NCBI GenBank assembly: GCA_024304875.1
Contig: JAMWZF010000058.1
Location: 5,666 to 12,706 of the forward strand
DNA length: 7,041 bases
Source of the DNA: Paracoccaceae bacterium
Lineage (GTDB): Bacteria > Pseudomonadota > Alphaproteobacteria > Rhodobacterales > Rhodobacteraceae
Direction of reading: 5' to 3'
Each line of letters begins with the position of its first letter. Positions within the stretch are counted from its first letter, which is position 1. This document shows, one piece after another, positions 6,467 through 7,041 of this stretch. The notes beneath the pieces were generated by a model. That model searched no databases and was not told the origin of the DNA. It was given only the letters and a program-made list of their open reading frames with translations. The translations under genes were made by a program, and so were the position numbers.

Positions 6467-6496
6467 GCCGTGCGCACCCTTTCGGGCACGCACGGC
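6467..6496 (-). ncRNA. Intercistronic RNA hairpin with GAAA tetraloop between the binding-protein gene and livH
   Basis: On the minus-strand transcript a 13-bp stem (GCCGUGCGUGCCC with GGGUGCGCACGGC) closes a GAAA tetraloop on a C-G pair. Two of the pairs are G-U wobbles, so the helix is continuous only in the transcript of the minus strand; the plus-strand copy would have C-A mismatches. It begins 19 bases after the binding-protein stop. No U-tract follows. Such hairpins after a binding-protein gene commonly protect the upstream mRNA and allow more binding protein than permease; that role is inferred. A second small hairpin (GGCGC-AGG-GCGCC) lies at 6441-6453. Confidence 0.65.
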
Positions 6497-6515
6497 TGTT
6501 CAGGTCAGGCCGGGA

Positions 6516-7041
6516 TCAGACGCCCGGGTTGCAGGTCCCGAGGGAGCCGCCCTGGAAGTCCGGGTGATCGGTCGGATAGGTCGCGGTCTCGCGGTCGGTG
6601 ACCTCGACGATCTCCACCAGGTCGAACTCGTTCTCCGGGTTCTCCTTGCCCTTCACCACCACGACGTCCTTGAAGCACTGGTGGTCGTCGGCGCGGTAGA
6701 GCGTCGGCCCGTTGCCGAGGCCGTCGAACTCGAAGCCTTCCAGCGCCTCGGCGATGCCGCAGGGGTTGAAGGTGCCCGCGCGGGTCGCGGCATCGGCGTA
6801 GAGCAGGGTCTGCACGTAGCAGGTCTGCGCCGCCTGGGACGGCGGGAAGCCGTACTTGTTGCCGAAGGACTGCACGAAGGCGTTGGTGCCCGAATACTTC
6901 GCGCCGAGCTGGTTCTCGAGTTTCCAGTCCCAGTTCTGCGAGCCGAGGATGCCGGCGATGTTGGAACCCGCACCGCGTGCCATCAGCTCGGAGTAGAGCG
7001 GCACCACGATCTCGAACTGCTTGCCGCGCGCTATGGCGCGA
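6516..7041 (-). CDS. Periplasmic substrate-binding protein of the Liv-type ABC transporter (C-terminal part)
   Basis: Only the last 174 residues are present; the gene continues beyond the right edge, so the signal peptide and the first lobe are not visible. The frame runs open from the edge (RAIARGKQFEIVVPLYSELM) to TGA at 6516. Features typical of type I periplasmic binding proteins of the Liv family (Peripla_BP_6) are the ending of the second lobe, with ADAATRAGTFNPCGIAEALE followed by GNGPTLYRADDHQCFKDVVVV, a pattern seen in proteins that bind amino acids, amides or urea. Four cysteines are visible (in QTCYV, NPCGI, HQCFK and the last residues GTCNPGV), suggesting disulfides in the periplasm. 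It is the first gene seen of the operon, with livH 109 bases downstream behind a strong hairpin. The substrate cannot be assigned, so I give no gene symbol. Confidence 0.9.
   Translation of the reverse strand, partial: RAIARGKQFEIVVPLYSELMARGAGSNIAGILGSQNWDWKLENQLGAKYSGTNAFVQSFGNKYGFPPSQAAQTCYVQTLLYADAATRAGTFNPCGIAEALEGFEFDGLGNGPTLYRADDHQCFKDVVVVKGKENPENEFDLVEIVEVTDRETATYPTDHPDFQGGSLGTCNPGV

Noticed and set aside
6407..6493. Upstream extension of livH by 29 codons
   Set aside because: The encoded stretch is Pro/Arg/Gly-rich, overlaps the intercistronic hairpin, and the ATG at 6406 has a proper ribosome-binding site and matches the family N-terminus.
5345..6601. 418-codon plus-strand frame, His/Asp/Glu-rich
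   Set aside because: Antisense to livH and the adjacent gap; same compositional origin and no family resemblance.

Overview
The window looks like a high-GC alphaproteobacterial chromosome segment, most likely Rhodobacterales. This rests on the GC-rich codon usage and on the character of the AccB/AccC and LivG/LivM/LivH proteins; it is family-level recognition, not a database result. Every gene I can support lies on the minus strand, so the biological reading order runs from high to low coordinates. The long plus-strand open frames are antisense shadows caused by the GC-rich third codon position.

Region 1 (7041 to 2417) is a branched-chain-amino-acid-type ABC importer operon in the order substrate-binding protein (cut by the window edge), livH, a possible 33-residue ORF, livM, livG, livF. 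It ends at an intrinsic terminator at 2417-2446. The binding protein captures ligand in the periplasm, LivH and LivM form the membrane channel, and LivG and LivF are the paired ATPases. The actual substrate cannot be read from the sequence. Two intercistronic hairpins without U-tracts lie in the only two wide gaps of the operon: 6467-6496 (13 bp, GAAA loop) between the binding protein and livH, and 5309-5330 (9 bp, 4-nt loop) between livH and livM. The livH-livM gap is filled almost exactly by a small ORF (5269-5370). It has a strong Shine-Dalgarno inside the end of livH and an ATGA stop/start overlap with livM.

Region 2 (2330 to 1854) encodes an unrecognised 158-residue protein rich in Ala, Pro and charged residues, with a probable coiled-coil C-terminal half. 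It follows the liv terminator, so it should have its own promoter.

Region 3 (1801 to 1) carries accB and accC, the biotin carrier and biotin carboxylase subunits of acetyl-CoA carboxylase (first step of fatty-acid synthesis). accC is intact apart from its last few codons beyond the edge. accB is not in one frame: its N-terminal domain and its biotinyl domain are in different frames, and most of the expected Ala/Pro linker is missing. This is a real lesion or a sequencing/assembly collapse in the GC-rich linker.

I see no mobile element, CRISPR array, tRNA or rRNA. I did not find a clear new multi-gene system. The observations most worth checking are the small ORF plus hairpin between livH and livM, the GNRA hairpin behind the binding-protein gene, and the broken accB.
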